This document shows positions 41,047 through 49,221 of a DNA stretch of 64,000 nucleotides, piece after piece; within the stretch, counting starts at the first letter, position 1, and every line of letters begins with the position of its first letter. Source of the DNA: Pontibacillus chungwhensis (GTDB lineage: Bacteria > Bacillota > Bacilli > Bacillales > BH030062). Location: contig NZ_CP126446.1 in NCBI RefSeq assembly GCF_030166655.1, forward strand, positions 992,001 to 1,056,000, given 5' to 3'. Made by a program: the position numbers and the translations under genes. The notes under the pieces were generated by a model. The model saw nothing but the letters and a program-made list of their open reading frames with translations, had not been told where the DNA came from and did no database searches.

Positions 41047-41074
41047 GGAAGCACCAGAACCGTCCCGTGCTTCC
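41047..41074. repeat. Short palindromic repeat GGAAGC...GCTTCC, copy 2
   Basis: GGAAGCACCAGAACCGTCCC then GTGCTTCC; nearly the same as 35883-35911, including the preceding AAATAA. Confidence 0.6.
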
Positions 41075-41191
41075 TTTAGAAACCTCTTCCCATCATTACG
41101 CAGTATGGCCATTACACGAATAAACAAAATTTTGAAACTTTATCCTTTTTAAATCGTTAAATTAATAGAATTGGAAAATGATTCAATGCAC

Positions 41192-41296
41192 ATGAATATA
41201 AAACAGGGAGGGGAAAGCCCCGTGGCCAGTGGAATGTTTTTATTAATCATTGTATTGACAACAGTTATTATTATAGGTAGACGTAAAAAAAGATAA
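41192..41296 (+). CDS. Tiny single-helix membrane peptide
   Basis: Frame of 34 codons, or 24 from GTG 41222, which has the better ribosome site (AGGGGA). The product is one hydrophobic helix (MFLLIIVLTTVIIIG) ending in RRKKR. The size and hydrophobic-then-basic layout recall holin-like type I toxins or small sporulation peptides. A GTGCTT...AAGCAC stem follows. No antitoxin RNA is evident. Tentative. Confidence 0.4.
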   Translation: MNIKQGGESPVASGMFLLIIVLTTVIIIGRRKKR

Positions 41297-41387
41297 GGAG
41301 GTGCTTGACCCCTGTTAAACAAACTTAGAAGTTGAGGGTAAAGCACTATATTTAAGTTACAGGCGGACGATGATGCATCGTAAGTAT

Positions 41388-41412
41388 AGCACCCTTTGAG
41401 GTGCATTTTTTA
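41388..41412 (+). terminator. Terminator after the tiny membrane peptide
   Basis: GCACC / GGTGC stem with T6. Upstream, GTGCTTGACCC (about 41302) can pair with GGGTAAAGCAC (about 41336). Confidence 0.7.
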
Positions 41413-41511
41413 TGCGAAAAGAGCAGTCAGAACATACTGAGTGCTTGTCTTCCATTTTTATCAATATTGATGAAATGCTTTTACAATTGTTGGTAAAATA
41501 AGGGGTAAAAA

Positions 41512-41706
41512 GTGGAAACAATGAAACGTAATGATTACAGAAAAGAATTAAATACAGATGAGGGTACTGAAGCAACGAATTTCTCAAAATGTTTTCTAAA
41601 GAACTTAGTGAGCTCAATAAAAATTTCAATGAGTCCTCAAGTTAAAGATAGATATTGTGGTAATTTCCTCCCTGAGTGTTTACTTCTACCTCCGAATGGC
41701 CACTAG
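41512..41706 (+). pseudogene. Degenerate remnant overlapping an open frame
   Basis: The 64-codon frame here has a possible AAGGGG site but no recognisable product. In another phase, 41601-41632 (coding KELSELNKNFNE) closely matches the 3' end of the 40404 gene (NELSEINENFN). I therefore read this as the decayed tail of a duplicated 40404-type gene. If the long frame is real, it is a peptide ending LLLPPNGH. Confidence 0.4.
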
Positions 41707-41729
41707 CCCTCCAATAATTTAAAGAAAAA

Positions 41730-41769
41730 AGAGATGAGGCCGGCCTGATGCTGACGTCATCTCTTTCTT
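41730..41769. terminator. Terminator, likely for the SLH-GH3 gene and upstream remnant
   Basis: AAGAGATGA / TCATCTCTT arms with a GC-rich inner part and a T-rich end on the plus strand. Confidence 0.6.
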
Positions 41770-41823
41770 TGCACGGATCGGTGCTTTTTTCGAATATGCT
41801 TGAAGTTAGAATAGCACCAAGCT

Positions 41824-43437
41824 TTATGGAAGGTACTTGTTTTTTAAATCAATAATTCGCTGAACACTACGGTTCATTCTTGCTTCTGAAATACGACCAT
41901 CTTTAACGGCTGTTTTAATTGCTTTGATGGCTGCGGTGACATTTTGTTCGTTATGAGCCACTAAGACAATGTCGCTTCCGGCTTGAACGGCTCTAACTGC
42001 CGATTCTCCGACTCCATAGTTATTCGCAATTGCGCCCATTGTCATATCATCGGACATGACAACGCCGTTGAAATCTAGTTGATCCCGTAGAATATCGCTA
42101 ATGACTGTCTCTGACATGGAAGCAGGGTAGGTGGAATCCAGTTGTTTCATTAAGATATGTGCCACCATCACGACATCTGCTCCATTATTTATAGCTTTCT
42201 TAAACGGAACAAGTTCTAGTTCTTCCAGTTGAGATAAACTTTTATTCACAGTAGGCAACTCAATATGAGAGTCTACAGATGTATCCCCGTGACCTGGGAA
42301 GTGTTTGATTACTGGAATAATGTTCTCGGATTGAATCCCTTTCATCGTCTGGATTCCCATCTCGCTTACAATTGATGCTTGATCGCCATAGGAACGGTCT
42401 CCAATTACCGGATTGTCAGGATTGCTGTTCACGTCGAGGACAGGAGCATAATCAAGGTTAAAGCCCATCGAATCTAATTGACGTCCCAATGTTTGACCAA
42501 TGGAATAGGCGTATGCTGGATCATTTCGATCACCGATGGTTTCGTTAGACGGCGTAGCTTTGACTCCTGGTAGCCTAGCCACTCGGCCTCCTTCTTGATC
42601 GACACTGATGAAAAGAGGGAGTTTGTTGATTTGGTTCGCTGCTTTTACTTCATTCACGAAGTTGATCGTTTGTTGTTGTGTCTCTAAGTTGTTGGCATAA
42701 AAGATAAAGCCACCAACGTGGTCATCTGTAATAAGCCTTTTATCAGCTGGATTTAAGGAAGTGCCATCAATCCCTGCAATCACCATCTGCCCGATCCTCT
42801 CACTTAAAGTGAGATCGCTTACATTTAATCGTTCAGAAACAAATTGCTCTGGAGAAATTATTCGTGCGAGAAATGCAGTGAATTGTTTCCGGTTCAATTC
42901 CTCATTAGGATGATAAGTGGCATCTGGATACCCCATGGCAACTCCTACGGAACGGAGGTTTGCAATGGCCTTATAAGCTTGCATATTGGGGCCTACATCT
43001 TTGAAGTATTCTAAGCCATCCACTTCACTTGAAACAAATGCTCGATCTAGAAAGATGGCCATATCAGCACGAGTGATAACCTCATCCGGACGGAAAGTAC
43101 CATCAGGAAAGCCATTAATGATGCCATCTGATGCGAGCGAAGCAACATAGCCACTAGCTCTACCATGGACATCGGGGAATTCAGTCTCCTGCTGGGCTCC
43201 ATCATAACCTAAAGCTCTGCCAATCATGATGGCGGCCTGGGCCCGGTTGATGTCTCCTTCAGGTTGGAAGGTTCCGTTTGGAAAGCCGTAAATGATCGAC
43301 TCATTCGTTAAGTACATAATTTCCTTATAGAAGCGATCTTCTTTATGTACATCAGAGAATCCCGAGGCGAACGTAACAGAAGTAAAGGTTCCACCAAACA
43401 AAAGAATAAGGACAATAGAGAAAAACAACTTCTTCAC
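41824..43437 (-). CDS. SLH-domain glycoside hydrolase family 3 (NagZ-type) enzyme
   Basis: 537-residue exported enzyme. Signal peptide (1-25), three S-layer-homology repeats (about 27-195; FSDVHKEDRFYKEIMYL, FPNGTFQPEGDINRAQAA, FPDGTFRPDEVITRADMA), then a GH3 domain (about 205-535). The GH3 domain has the NagZ marks SVDQEGGRVARLPG, IKHFPGHGDTSVDSH (histidine dyad) and the nucleophile loop VVMSDDMTMGAI. It should remove N-acetylglucosamine from peptidoglycan fragments while bound to the wall. The SLH part sits at the N-terminus. Confidence 0.93.
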   Translation of the reverse strand: MKKLFFSIVLILLFGGTFTSVTFASGFSDVHKEDRFYKEIMYLTNESIIYGFPNGTFQPEGDINRAQAAIMIGRALGYDGAQQETEFPDVHGRASGYVASLASDGIINGFPDGTFRPDEVITRADMAIFLDRAFVSSEVDGLEYFKDVGPNMQAYKAIANLRSVGVAMGYPDATYHPNEELNRKQFTAFLARIISPEQFVSERLNVSDLTLSERIGQMVIAGIDGTSLNPADKRLITDDHVGGFIFYANNLETQQQTINFVNEVKAANQINKLPLFISVDQEGGRVARLPGVKATPSNETIGDRNDPAYAYSIGQTLGRQLDSMGFNLDYAPVLDVNSNPDNPVIGDRSYGDQASIVSEMGIQTMKGIQSENIIPVIKHFPGHGDTSVDSHIELPTVNKSLSQLEELELVPFKKAINNGADVVMVAHILMKQLDSTYPASMSETVISDILRDQLDFNGVVMSDDMTMGAIANNYGVGESAVRAVQAGSDIVLVAHNEQNVTAAIKAIKTAVKDGRISEARMNRSVQRIIDLKNKYLP

Positions 43438-43536
43438 CTTACATCCTCCTCTAAATTTAGTAAGTGTGGGTTTGCGATAAGACTAGCACAAGGGGATGGC
43501 AATGTAAAAACCCCTGCATATCCTAAAGGGGGAGAG

Positions 43537-43851
43537 TTATTTGGAAGAAGCATTAAAGTTGGTTCCATCGATTATCCTTCTAAACAGTTTAATGAACATT
43601 CGCAGGACCCAATATATGATCAACATATTTATGAATAATGGAATAACTTCTATGGAAAGATTCAGCCAATTAGTCGGCCAAAAGATTAGCAGTTTATTTT
43701 GTGGGATCTCGCTAGTGGATAGGTAGGTTATGTAATGAAAAGGGTAGCCAAGCTCATAGTAGAAGGCCCCAGGTTTTTTGGTTAAGGGCATATAAATAGT
43801 TAACAAAACCAAAAATAGGCTAATGTATAAAAGTTTTCTTCTATTTTTCAT
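43537..43851 (-). CDS. Small membrane protein, unknown
   Basis: 104-residue protein with two hydrophobic helices (YISLFLVLLTIYMPL, and VIPLFINMLIIYWVLRMFI) around a Tyr/Pro-rich loop. It has a strong AAAAAGGAGAGC site seven bases before the ATG. No family is recognised. It lies between the SLH-GH3 gene and a divergent membrane protein gene. Confidence 0.65.
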   Translation of the reverse strand: MKNRRKLLYISLFLVLLTIYMPLTKKPGAFYYELGYPFHYITYLSTSEIPQNKLLIFWPTNWLNLSIEVIPLFINMLIIYWVLRMFIKLFRRIIDGTNFNASSK

Positions 43852-44055
43852 AAAATGCTCTCCTTTTTCTCTGAGCCCTTTGATTTGTTTTTTATATCCA
43901 AAAGGTTTTATGAGATTGATTAGCGAACGTGATGATAGCAGAGTTCTTGTATAACCAGAAAGTAATTTAGTAGGTGATTAATTTCTTAGAATCTACTAAT
44001 CCTGAACCCTTTAGATGCTATCTGAATCATTCATATCTTAATCGGCGGTGAAAAT

Positions 44056-44505
44056 ATGGAGTTACTCTTTAAAAAAAGCTTATTAGGAGCTGCGATCGTA
44101 TTTATCATAAACCATGGTTTATTCCATGTGACATTGCTTGTTACGGGTGGGTTTCCTTCAGGTGAAGCAAATTTTGAAGGAGGGCTGTTTGGCATGTTTT
44201 TTAATCTGCGTTCATATTTAATCTTTATCATCCTTAATGCATTAACCTATATAGGTATTCGTCAGCTTTATACTAGATGGCCTATGTGGATGAATGTATT
44301 CCTTTTATTTGTAGTTGCAAATGTCTATTTAGATAGATTTACTTTTATGACTATGGCAGTTTTATTTTATTGGTGTAGATATGCGATTGGTTTACTATGT
44401 CTGCTCTATATAGATGTCATCATTGAAAAGACTAACACTTTTGTGAAGTGCCTCATCGTATCTCTTCCTCCTATAATGTCCGTGGTAGCCCTGTTTCTGT
44501 ATTAA
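44056..44505 (+). CDS. Membrane protein, unknown
   Basis: 149-residue protein with about four helices (LGAAIVFIINHGLFHVTLLV, YLIFIILNALTYIGIRQLY, MNVFLLFVVANVYLDRF, CLIVSLPPIMSVVALFLY). No family is recognised. The ribosome site is CGGCGGTGAAAAT, which is moderate. It is AT-rich like its neighbours. Confidence 0.65.
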   Translation: MELLFKKSLLGAAIVFIINHGLFHVTLLVTGGFPSGEANFEGGLFGMFFNLRSYLIFIILNALTYIGIRQLYTRWPMWMNVFLLFVVANVYLDRFTFMTMAVLFYWCRYAIGLLCLLYIDVIIEKTNTFVKCLIVSLPPIMSVVALFLY

Positions 44506-44620
44506 GCACTACCTAGACCAACAATATAATAGTAGAATTCCTTTAAGAGACAAGCTGCTTCAATGTGTCAGTAGAAACTATACTAAATGTTAACAAACAA
44601 TGCGGTGATCTTTCTAATAA

Positions 44621-44647
44621 AAAAAGAGGCAATCATTCTGCCTCTTT
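44621..44647 (-). terminator. Terminator of the 44646 lipoprotein gene
   Basis: AAAGAGGC / GCCTCTTT stem with T7 on the minus strand. The stop codon of the gene lies in it. Confidence 0.85.
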
Positions 44648-45377
44648 ACTCACCTCTGATCGTCTTCCCGGCGTCCACAGCCATTTCAATTGTTTCCAAA
44701 GGATTATTCTTATTAGAAGTGATTTCATAGACGACATTCTCATTTTGCCATTGTATTTTTGTCTGAGAAGAGTCCCTAAATCCATTTACTTGTATAGCGC
44801 CAATTTCTTTTGGTGCAGGAAGATAGTGAGTGTCTAAATAGGTAACAATCTTTTTCGCTAGCTCTTTTTCATCAGAATTTTGCTCTACGGCATACGTTGA
44901 ATCTGTAGGATAATCGAGTCCGATCCACCAGTTTCCTTCATTCCATGATAGGTACTGATGGCCTGCCCCGGCATCTTGTAAGGCTTCTATATCATGGCCA
45001 AGGTCTAAATTCGTTTGTGTCACCTTTTGGTATCCATCGATATACGCTGAAGCTGCTTCTTTCGTTTCGAATTCTTTCATTTTTACGTTCTCAGGTAGAG
45101 AAGATGGACTAGCTTGGTCTGACGACTGTTTTTGAGTAGATTCATCCGCACCTTCACTAGTGTTAGTATCCTTTTCAGCGTCTGAGCTTTTCTCTTCTTT
45201 ATTCTCGTTAGTTGAGGATGATTGTTCCGGATTGGTGTCACCTTGATCTTGCTCTTCTGAATCGGACTGGGTTACTTCTGAGTTCGTGGAATCCGTTTCA
45301 GTCTGTTCTTTGTCATTGCATCCTGAAATGATCATCGTCCCTAAGATGAGTGTTGAAAGGATATATCTACTTTTCAT
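44646..45377 (-). CDS. Lipoprotein with Ser/Glu-rich linker, unknown
   Basis: 243-residue lipoprotein: lipobox LGTMIISGCND (Cys20), a long low-complexity linker of Ser, Thr, Glu, Asp, Gln and Asn (about 22-95), then a folded domain (about 98-243) that includes KEAASAYIDGYQKVTQTNLD, LSWNEGNWWIGLDYPTDSTY and KIVTYLDTHYLPAPKEIGAI. The linker probably spans the cell wall. No family is recognised. Confidence 0.75.
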   Translation of the reverse strand: MKSRYILSTLILGTMIISGCNDKEQTETDSTNSEVTQSDSEEQDQGDTNPEQSSSTNENKEEKSSDAEKDTNTSEGADESTQKQSSDQASPSSLPENVKMKEFETKEAASAYIDGYQKVTQTNLDLGHDIEALQDAGAGHQYLSWNEGNWWIGLDYPTDSTYAVEQNSDEKELAKKIVTYLDTHYLPAPKEIGAIQVNGFRDSSQTKIQWQNENVVYEITSNKNNPLETIEMAVDAGKTIRGE

Positions 45378-45467
45378 GTTAACATCCCCTGTTTTAAAGA
45401 TCGTCTATCATATGTACCCTATTAAAAGAAGAGTAAAGTGAAAAGGTAAATAAAAAATCGAGTCATC

Positions 45468-45644
45468 CTAATGACTCGAAATGTTCGCGTTCCTTTTATT
45501 TAGGTCGTCTAGCTGATTGAGAAGTTCATCTAAATCCTGAGAGATCTTCACAAGTTCGCTATATTCGACTGAATTATTAAAAGCCACATACATTTTTTCT
45601 CTAATCTTTTCAATCTTATGTTCCAGACATTCAATCGTATTCAT
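45468..45644 (-). CDS. Spo0E-like aspartyl-phosphate phosphatase
   Basis: 58-residue protein of two predicted helices with the Spo0E signature SQDLDELLNQ (S-x2-LD-x-L). Relatives dephosphorylate Spo0A~P and so delay sporulation. I start at MNTIECLEHKIEKIRE (45644), nine bases after GGTGGA; the GTG five codons earlier is next to its ribosome site. The size is normal for the family. Confidence 0.88.
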   Translation of the reverse strand: MNTIECLEHKIEKIREKMYVAFNNSVEYSELVKISQDLDELLNQLDDLNKRNANISSH

Positions 45645-45806
45645 AAAAGTTGCTTCCACCCTTTATCCTCCGGTCATTAACCAAAATTTAGAAAATATCT
45701 ATTGGTCTTGTACCCCTTGGTGAAATCATATTAAACGTGTTTTTTGAAAATATTTTTAAAAAGGTGAGGAGGGGGCGTTGGTGTATTGTTCAGCTGAAGG
45801 CTTATT

Positions 45807-45995
45807 TTATGTATGAACCGTGGGTACGTCGATGGGTTCGATATCCCAAAAGTTTTCCCCATCAAGTAATACGCTATTCAGCTTGCCCTTTAAAGGAACG
45901 GCATCTTCAACGTGATGAAACAACTTCTCCTGTTGGGTAATAGGGTCTTTCAGTACCTGCTTTGTACCATTAATACTTCTGATTAACCTAAACAT
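45807..45995 (-). CDS. Small hypothetical protein
   Basis: 62-residue soluble protein (MFRLIRSINGTKQVLKDPIT, HHVEDAVPLKGKLNSVLLDG). The ATG is preceded by AAGGAAGGGAGAG about 11 bases away. A frame on the opposite strand is also open, but its composition is less protein-like. No family is recognised; confidence is moderate. Confidence 0.5.
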   Translation of the reverse strand: MFRLIRSINGTKQVLKDPITQQEKLFHHVEDAVPLKGKLNSVLLDGENFWDIEPIDVPTVHT

Positions 45996-46147
45996 GACCC
46001 ATTCTCTCCCTTCCTTTGTATAAGTTATGTATAATATATTTATACCCCTTTTTGATCATATAGTCAATGACATTTTTACTTCGCACGACTGAAATAGATG
46101 ATATGGTAGGGCAATGTGCTTTCCATTTTTATTGAATGGTTTTAAAT

Positions 46148-46186
46148 AATAAAAAACTCACTTCCCAATTCGGCAAGTGAGTTTTT
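46148..46186 (-). terminator. Terminator of the feo operon
   Basis: AAAAACTCACTT / AAGTGAGTTTTT stem on an 11-base loop, T-run on the minus strand. Confidence 0.92.
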
Positions 46187-46191
46187 TGCTG

Positions 46192-47592
46192 TTAAACCAA
46201 TCCAAACCCTCGAACAACCTGTGCAATTATAAACGTAACAATTAGCGCAATGGCAGTCGGTAAAGCAAAGGCGACAAAGGTCCATTTCGGGCTTTTCGTT
46301 TCTTTATAAATGTTAATCATAGTTGTGCCACATGGGTAGTGAAGCAAGGAGAACAGCATCATGTTTAACGCGGTTAACCAGGTCCATCCATGATCTAAGA
46401 AGATTTGCTTTAACTCGGTTAGATTCGTGACTTCCACCATGGAACCTGTTGAAAGGTAACTCATGAGTAAGATCGGCAGCACAATTTCGTTAGCCGGTAA
46501 GCCTAGGATGAAGGCAAGTAAGATAAACCCATCTAATCCAATCGCCTGAGCGAACGGATCTAAGAATAAAGCCACATGCTCTAGAATGCTTAAATCTCCA
46601 ACAAAAATATTGGCTAAAATCCATGTCACGAGGGAGGCAGGAGCCGCAATGAGAACAGCCCTTTTCAGTACAAATAATGATTTATCAAGTGTTGCACGAA
46701 CAATGGTGTTCCATACTTTCGGTTTCCGGTAAGGGGGGAGTTCTAATGTATAGTGGGTCGGAACCCCTTTTAATAGTGTCTTAGATAAGCCCCAGGAAAC
46801 AAGTAGAGTCATAGCAACCCCGAATAAGACAATACCAACGACGACGCCAGCCGAAACGAACGTGTTCATTCCGCCAGAAAAACCAGCTGCCATAAACAAT
46901 CCAGCCAGCAAGATTAATAGAGGCCAGCGTCCGTTACAAGGAACGAAGTTGTTCGTTAAAATCGCAAGCATGCGCTCTCTTGGTGATTCAACGATACGAG
47001 AAGACATAACCGCTGCCGCATTACAGCCAAAGCCCATCGCCATCGTAAGAGATTGTTTCCCGTGGGCGCCAGCTTTCTTAAAGAAGCGGTCCATATTGAA
47101 GGCGACCCGTGGCAGGTAGCCGAAGTTCTCAAGTAACGCAAATAAAGGGAAGAAGATCGCCATTGGAGGCAACATCACGCTCACGACCCAAGACGTTCCT
47201 CTGTAAAGTCCTTCGACGACAATGCCGTATAACCAATCTGGTGAGTTCATCCACTGAAAGAGAACGGTAAGCCAATCTTCGACCTGAGCGAAAAGAGCGG
47301 CAATATAAACGCCAGGAATGTTAGCCCCAGCAATCGTTAAGTAGATGACAACACCTAACATGAGGAACATAATCGGGAAACCGAATGTTCTAGACGTTAA
47401 AACATTATCCAAATTTTGATCAATCCATGACATTTTTTTACCCGACTTCTCAACGGTAGCATCTGTTACATTTTGCGATGATTTATAGATGCGAGATACG
47501 ATGTGGTCGCGAACTTCATCTGTTGATCGGTGTGCGTGTTCGTTAAAGATCGCATCTAACTCTGCTAGCTTTTGATCGGTGTTAAGCTCCAT
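46192..47592 (-). CDS. feoB: FeoB permease part (nucleoside-recognition/gate domains), separate gene
   Basis: 466-residue membrane part of the ferrous iron importer FeoB, without its GTPase. About eight helices include two gate-type halves: ALLENFGYLPRVAFNMDRFF, GFGCNAAAVMSSRIVESPRE and TNNFVPCNGRWPLLILLAGL match FeoB around its conserved cysteines (Cys in GFGCN and PCNGR). LALPANE-like LGLPANEIVLPILLMSYLS follows. I start at MELNTDQ (47592), eight bases after AAGGAGG. It overlaps the end of the GTPase gene by 11 bases, so the two halves are coupled. Confidence 0.9.
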   Translation of the reverse strand: MELNTDQKLAELDAIFNEHAHRSTDEVRDHIVSRIYKSSQNVTDATVEKSGKKMSWIDQNLDNVLTSRTFGFPIMFLMLGVVIYLTIAGANIPGVYIAALFAQVEDWLTVLFQWMNSPDWLYGIVVEGLYRGTSWVVSVMLPPMAIFFPLFALLENFGYLPRVAFNMDRFFKKAGAHGKQSLTMAMGFGCNAAAVMSSRIVESPRERMLAILTNNFVPCNGRWPLLILLAGLFMAAGFSGGMNTFVSAGVVVGIVLFGVAMTLLVSWGLSKTLLKGVPTHYTLELPPYRKPKVWNTIVRATLDKSLFVLKRAVLIAAPASLVTWILANIFVGDLSILEHVALFLDPFAQAIGLDGFILLAFILGLPANEIVLPILLMSYLSTGSMVEVTNLTELKQIFLDHGWTWLTALNMMLFSLLHYPCGTTMINIYKETKSPKWTFVAFALPTAIALIVTFIIAQVVRGFGLV

Positions 47593-48313
47593 GACAACAT
47601 CCTCCTTGCGCAACCTCGCTATCTACTTTTGGTTCGTTCGGGTGTTTAACATGACGCTTCAAAGCATCTAAGAGATGTTCATCACGATCTAGTATCCGTA
47701 AGGCAATCCAACGAGAAGGAAGACTATTCCCGAAAATCTGTTTGATTTTAGGTTCCATCTCCTGGATCTGGGATTCGACTTCTAGAGAGTATTGAATTTG
47801 GTAAGGTTTCGTTTCAATTAGCCCTTCTGCCATCTGATCAATCGTCTTTAGCAATTGAATCACGCCTATTTTCTCCCGTGCTGAAATAAGAACAACTGGC
47901 ACGCCAAGATACTTCGATAATTTATCTTTATCAACCGTAACTCCTTTTCGTCTTGCTTCATCAATTAAGTTCACGCAAACAATAGCCCGGTCTGTCATCT
48001 CTAACACTTGTAGGGCTAAGTTTAAGTTTCGCTCCAATGACGTAGCGTCCACAACCACCAACGTAATATCAGGCTTTTCAAAAATAATATAGTCTCTTGC
48101 GACTTCTTCATCGGATGAATTGGAGTAAAGAGAATAAGTGCCTGGTAAATCAATGATCTTATAAGAATGACGATCGGTTTGAAGCTCTCCTTCAGCGCGC
48201 AATACCGTTTTTCCTGGCCAGTTTCCGGTGTGCTGTCTCAACCCGGTTAGAAGGTTAAAAAGCGTACTTTTCCCTGTATTCGGATTTCCTGCGAGTGCAA
48301 TCGTATGACTCAT
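47582..48313 (-). CDS. feoB: FeoB N-terminal GTPase part, separate gene
   Basis: 243-residue soluble GTPase with all G-motifs: GNPNTGKST (G1, about 8-16), T in GKTV (G2), DLPGTYS (G3), NLIDEA (G4) and SAREKIG (G5). The rest is the FeoB helical domain. It ends in GGCCHGA, a Cys-Cys-His tail. In most bacteria this is the first third of a single FeoB of about 700 residues; here it is its own protein. It follows feoA by 12 bases. Confidence 0.92.
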   Translation of the reverse strand: MSHTIALAGNPNTGKSTLFNLLTGLRQHTGNWPGKTVLRAEGELQTDRHSYKIIDLPGTYSLYSNSSDEEVARDYIIFEKPDITLVVVDATSLERNLNLALQVLEMTDRAIVCVNLIDEARRKGVTVDKDKLSKYLGVPVVLISAREKIGVIQLLKTIDQMAEGLIETKPYQIQYSLEVESQIQEMEPKIKQIFGNSLPSRWIALRILDRDEHLLDALKRHVKHPNEPKVDSEVAQGGCCHGA

Positions 48314-48325
48314 CTTGTGACCTCC

Positions 48326-48568
48326 TTAAACTCTGGTTCCCTTACCGTAAATAAGAGAACTTTCTTCTTTCCGTAAAGCAATTTGCGTTCCGCTCACTCT
48401 AAATGCAATCGGGTCTCCTAATGGACTCTTTTGAACGACCTCCACCCGAGCGCCGGGTACAAATCCTAAGTCCAGAAGGCGCCTTCTCATAACGTCTTTT
48501 AATGCAATGGATGTAATTTCAACATGGTCTCCAATGTTAAATTGATTAATCGGTTTAGCCTGATCCAT
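48326..48568 (-). CDS. feoA: FeoA ferrous iron transport accessory protein
   Basis: 80-residue SH3-like protein: DHVEITSIALKDVMRRRLLD, GFVPGARVEVVQKSPLGDPI, AFRVSGTQIALRKEESSLI. This is the whole FeoA domain. It leads the feoA-feoB operon and is thought to assist FeoB. I could not identify a clear Fur box in the upstream 200 bp, where the sequence is AT-rich. Confidence 0.93.
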   Translation of the reverse strand: MDQAKPINQFNIGDHVEITSIALKDVMRRRLLDLGFVPGARVEVVQKSPLGDPIAFRVSGTQIALRKEESSLIYGKGTRV

Positions 48569-48792
48569 CTAACCGCTCCTCTTTTGATCTAGGTATAAAA
48601 AGTTGCACCAGGTAAAGAAATAGGGTAAAAAATTTTAGGTGCTCTATACTATGTGTTATTTATATATATGTGATTTTACCGAAGTTATATATTTTGATTG
48701 TAACTCATTTTGTTTCCTTAGGGCAACTTATTCTTTTGAGTTAGGTAGTTAGGATCCGTTTCGGAAAAGTTTCTGTTATTTTGGTTGAGAGT

Positions 48793-48922
48793 AAGGAGGG
48801 CCTGGAAACCACTCGCTTTCCTGTGGGGAGCTGGTGAGCCTCCTCATCCGGCAAAGCCGGACTGCGGGGTCTCACCTAGGCTCTTCTGCCCACGGGAGTC
48901 TCGCAGTTTCCAGGCCCTCCTT
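48793..48922 (+). repeat. Palindromic hairpin element, copy B
   Basis: 130 bp with perfect 17-bp arms (AAGGAGGGCCTGGAAAC and complement). Inner motifs CTCGCTTTCCTGTGG, GAGCTGGTGAGCCTCCTC, GGGGTCTCACC and ACGGGAGTCTCGCA follow the order of copy A. An extra GGCAAAGCC turn stands at the apex. Shared outer bases GTTTCTG / CAGAAAC flank it. Confidence 0.88.
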
Positions 48923-49000
48923 TTCTATATTGGTAGAAACAGAAACGCGAAATATAGGTGTTAGAAGAATGGGATCCATTCTGTTCACTACCAAATGCCA

Positions 49001-49126
49001 GGGCTTGCTCGGGGACTGCGAGACTCCCGCGGGGGAAGGAGCCTAGGGAAGACCCCGGAATGAGCGTAGCGAATGAGGAGGCTTCCCAGCTCCCCGCAGG
49101 AAAGCGAGTTGTCCCCGAGCAAGCCC
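49001..49126 (-). repeat. Palindromic hairpin element, copy C (reverse orientation)
   Basis: 126 bp with perfect 16-bp arms (GGGCTTGCTCGGGGAC and complement). The inner motifs read on the minus strand, opposite to the other copies. It lies 78 bp after copy B, so the pair is a back-to-back arrangement in the feoA/IclR gap. No gene is seen in this 650-bp gap. Confidence 0.88.
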
Positions 49127-49221
49127 AAGCACACAAACTTCGAGGAAGCAGTGTGCACCTCATTTCGATTCATGATACATTTAAATGAAAGAACGAGTTG
49201 AACAAGATAAGGAGAATTGGG

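Noticed and set aside
35758-46000. Integrated element at tRNA-Val with att sites
   Set aside because: The stretch is AT-rich and accessory in look, but I found no duplicated tRNA 3' end, no integrase and no phage genes, so I do not call an island.
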